64,000 bases of DNA from the NCBI RefSeq assembly GCF_000379945.1, contig NZ_KB904151.1, positions 1-64,000 on the forward strand, read 5' to 3'. Under the pieces are notes generated by a model, which was not told where the DNA came from, did not search any database, and was given only the letters and a program-made list of their open reading frames with translations. Within the stretch, counting starts at the first letter, position 1. Every line of letters starts with the position of its first letter. A program made the position numbers and the translations under genes. The stretch comes from Porphyromonas macacae DSM 20710 = JCM 13914 (GTDB lineage: Bacteria; Bacteroidota; Bacteroidia; Bacteroidales; Porphyromonadaceae). Below are positions 63,641 through 64,000 of this stretch, one piece after another.

Positions 63641-64000
63641 ATGTTCGACTCTTTTTTTAATCAGATAGATTGGCAGTTGTTGCCCTCGATATTGAGCTAT
63701 AATGCACAAAGCCCGATTATCTTTTCTTCCGGGCTGTTTTTTGTGTTGATGCTGTTTTTTATTCCTGTTTATCTGTTGTTGCGGGGGAATACCACGGCGC
63801 GCATCATTTATGTAACGCTTTTCTCTCTTTATTTCTATTACAAGAGTAGCGGAGTGTTCGTACTGCTGCTTGTTTTTGCAGCCACGAGCGATTTTATCAT
63901 TGCTTCCCTGATGGATAAAAACAGCGGAAAACATCTCAAACGGAAAATTCTGCTAATCCTTAGTCTGATAATTAATTTGGGCGTTTTGTCTTACTTCAAG
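63641..64000 (+). CDS. MBOAT-family O-acyltransferase (AlgI/PatA-like), N-terminal part
   Basis: 120 codons from an ATG at 63641 to the window edge; 3' end not seen. The hydrophobic spans 'SSGLFFVLMLFFIPVYLLL', 'IIYVTLFSLYFYYKSSGVF' and 'VLLLVFAATSDFIIASLMD', then 'KRKILLILSLIINLGVLSYF' are the standard N-terminus of AlgI/DltB-type MBOAT proteins. These move acyl groups across the membrane; with two SGNH partners the system should O-acetylate a cell-surface glycan (exopolysaccharide or peptidoglycan). It begins 6 bp after the second SGNH gene. Confidence 0.85.
   Translation, partial: MFDSFFNQIDWQLLPSILSYNAQSPIIFSSGLFFVLMLFFIPVYLLLRGNTTARIIYVTLFSLYFYYKSSGVFVLLLVFAATSDFIIASLMDKNSGKHLKRKILLILSLIINLGVLSYFK

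Overview
The window looks like the chromosome of a Bacteroidales bacterium (Porphyromonadaceae/Tannerellaceae-like; I cannot name the species). Evidence seen: a SusC/SusD pair under a FecR-type regulator, GH95 and GH130 glycosidase-type enzymes, a sphingolipid serine palmitoyltransferase, BACON, HmuY and BspA-like surface lipoproteins, many Bacteroidetes-only small families (DUF4293, DUF4878, DUF4595), and repeated promoters of the Bacteroidetes type (TTTG, about 19 nt, TAnnTTTG).

Layout. 1-300: N-terminus and probable end of an IS1182-type insertion sequence. 309-4004: dnaK (minus), a repeat-rich gap, then two small lipoprotein genes. 4245-11621 (minus): fecR - susC (STN type) - susD - TlpA-like thioredoxin lipoprotein, without a sigma-factor gene beside it. 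11748-13340: a BACON/LRR lipoprotein gene with a clear promoter but a broken frame. 13890-27305: mostly housekeeping (nfo, manA, spt, panD, ffh, folD), an MFS + GH130 mannoside-phosphorylase pair, a DMT exporter, an NlpC/P60 lipoprotein, a GATE-domain membrane protein and a TIGR01777 epimerase. 27341-29845: tRNA-Glu - rpsT - tRNA-Glu, then bamD - rpoZ - DUF4293. 29953-36325: oligopeptidase B, a porin, a pair of PH-domain membrane proteins, YbaK. 36511-40420: a lipoprotein joining a HmuY-like domain to BspA-type repeats, a lipoprotein esterase, a DUF4595 lipoprotein. 40493-45588 (minus): ruvX - def - TPR - ABC-F. 45687-50047 (minus): secreted GH95 fucosidase and an MsbA-like exporter. 50440-54019: conserved gene, rsmI, coiled-coil lipoprotein, YjjG-like phosphatase, recO. 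54098-60181: MBL hydrolase, ansA, yccF, YicG-like protein, panB, a DUF1905 fragment, guaA. 60958-64000: two SGNH proteins and the start of an MBOAT acyltransferase, a probable envelope-glycan O-acetylation operon.

The most unusual signal is a family of four intergenic palindromic elements, each 108 bp by my count (2566, 33585, 50118, 60460), with shared TIR-like ends, a central GTTAAC and, in two copies, a perfect palindrome around TCCGTAGCGCTACGGA. A second repeat type (4031 and 13403) sits next to hairpins carrying a CTGTGTCAAAA motif that also occurs at the IS end at the left edge. Several neighbouring genes are truncated or frameshifted (60591, 58436, 11932), so small mobile elements and gene decay appear to be reshaping the intergenic regions.

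No CRISPR array, phage module or biosynthetic cluster was seen. The candidate less-described systems are the HmuY-BspA lipoprotein/esterase pair, the FecR-SusCD-thioredoxin operon lacking its sigma gene, and the 108-bp repeat family. All functional statements rest on reading motifs by eye.
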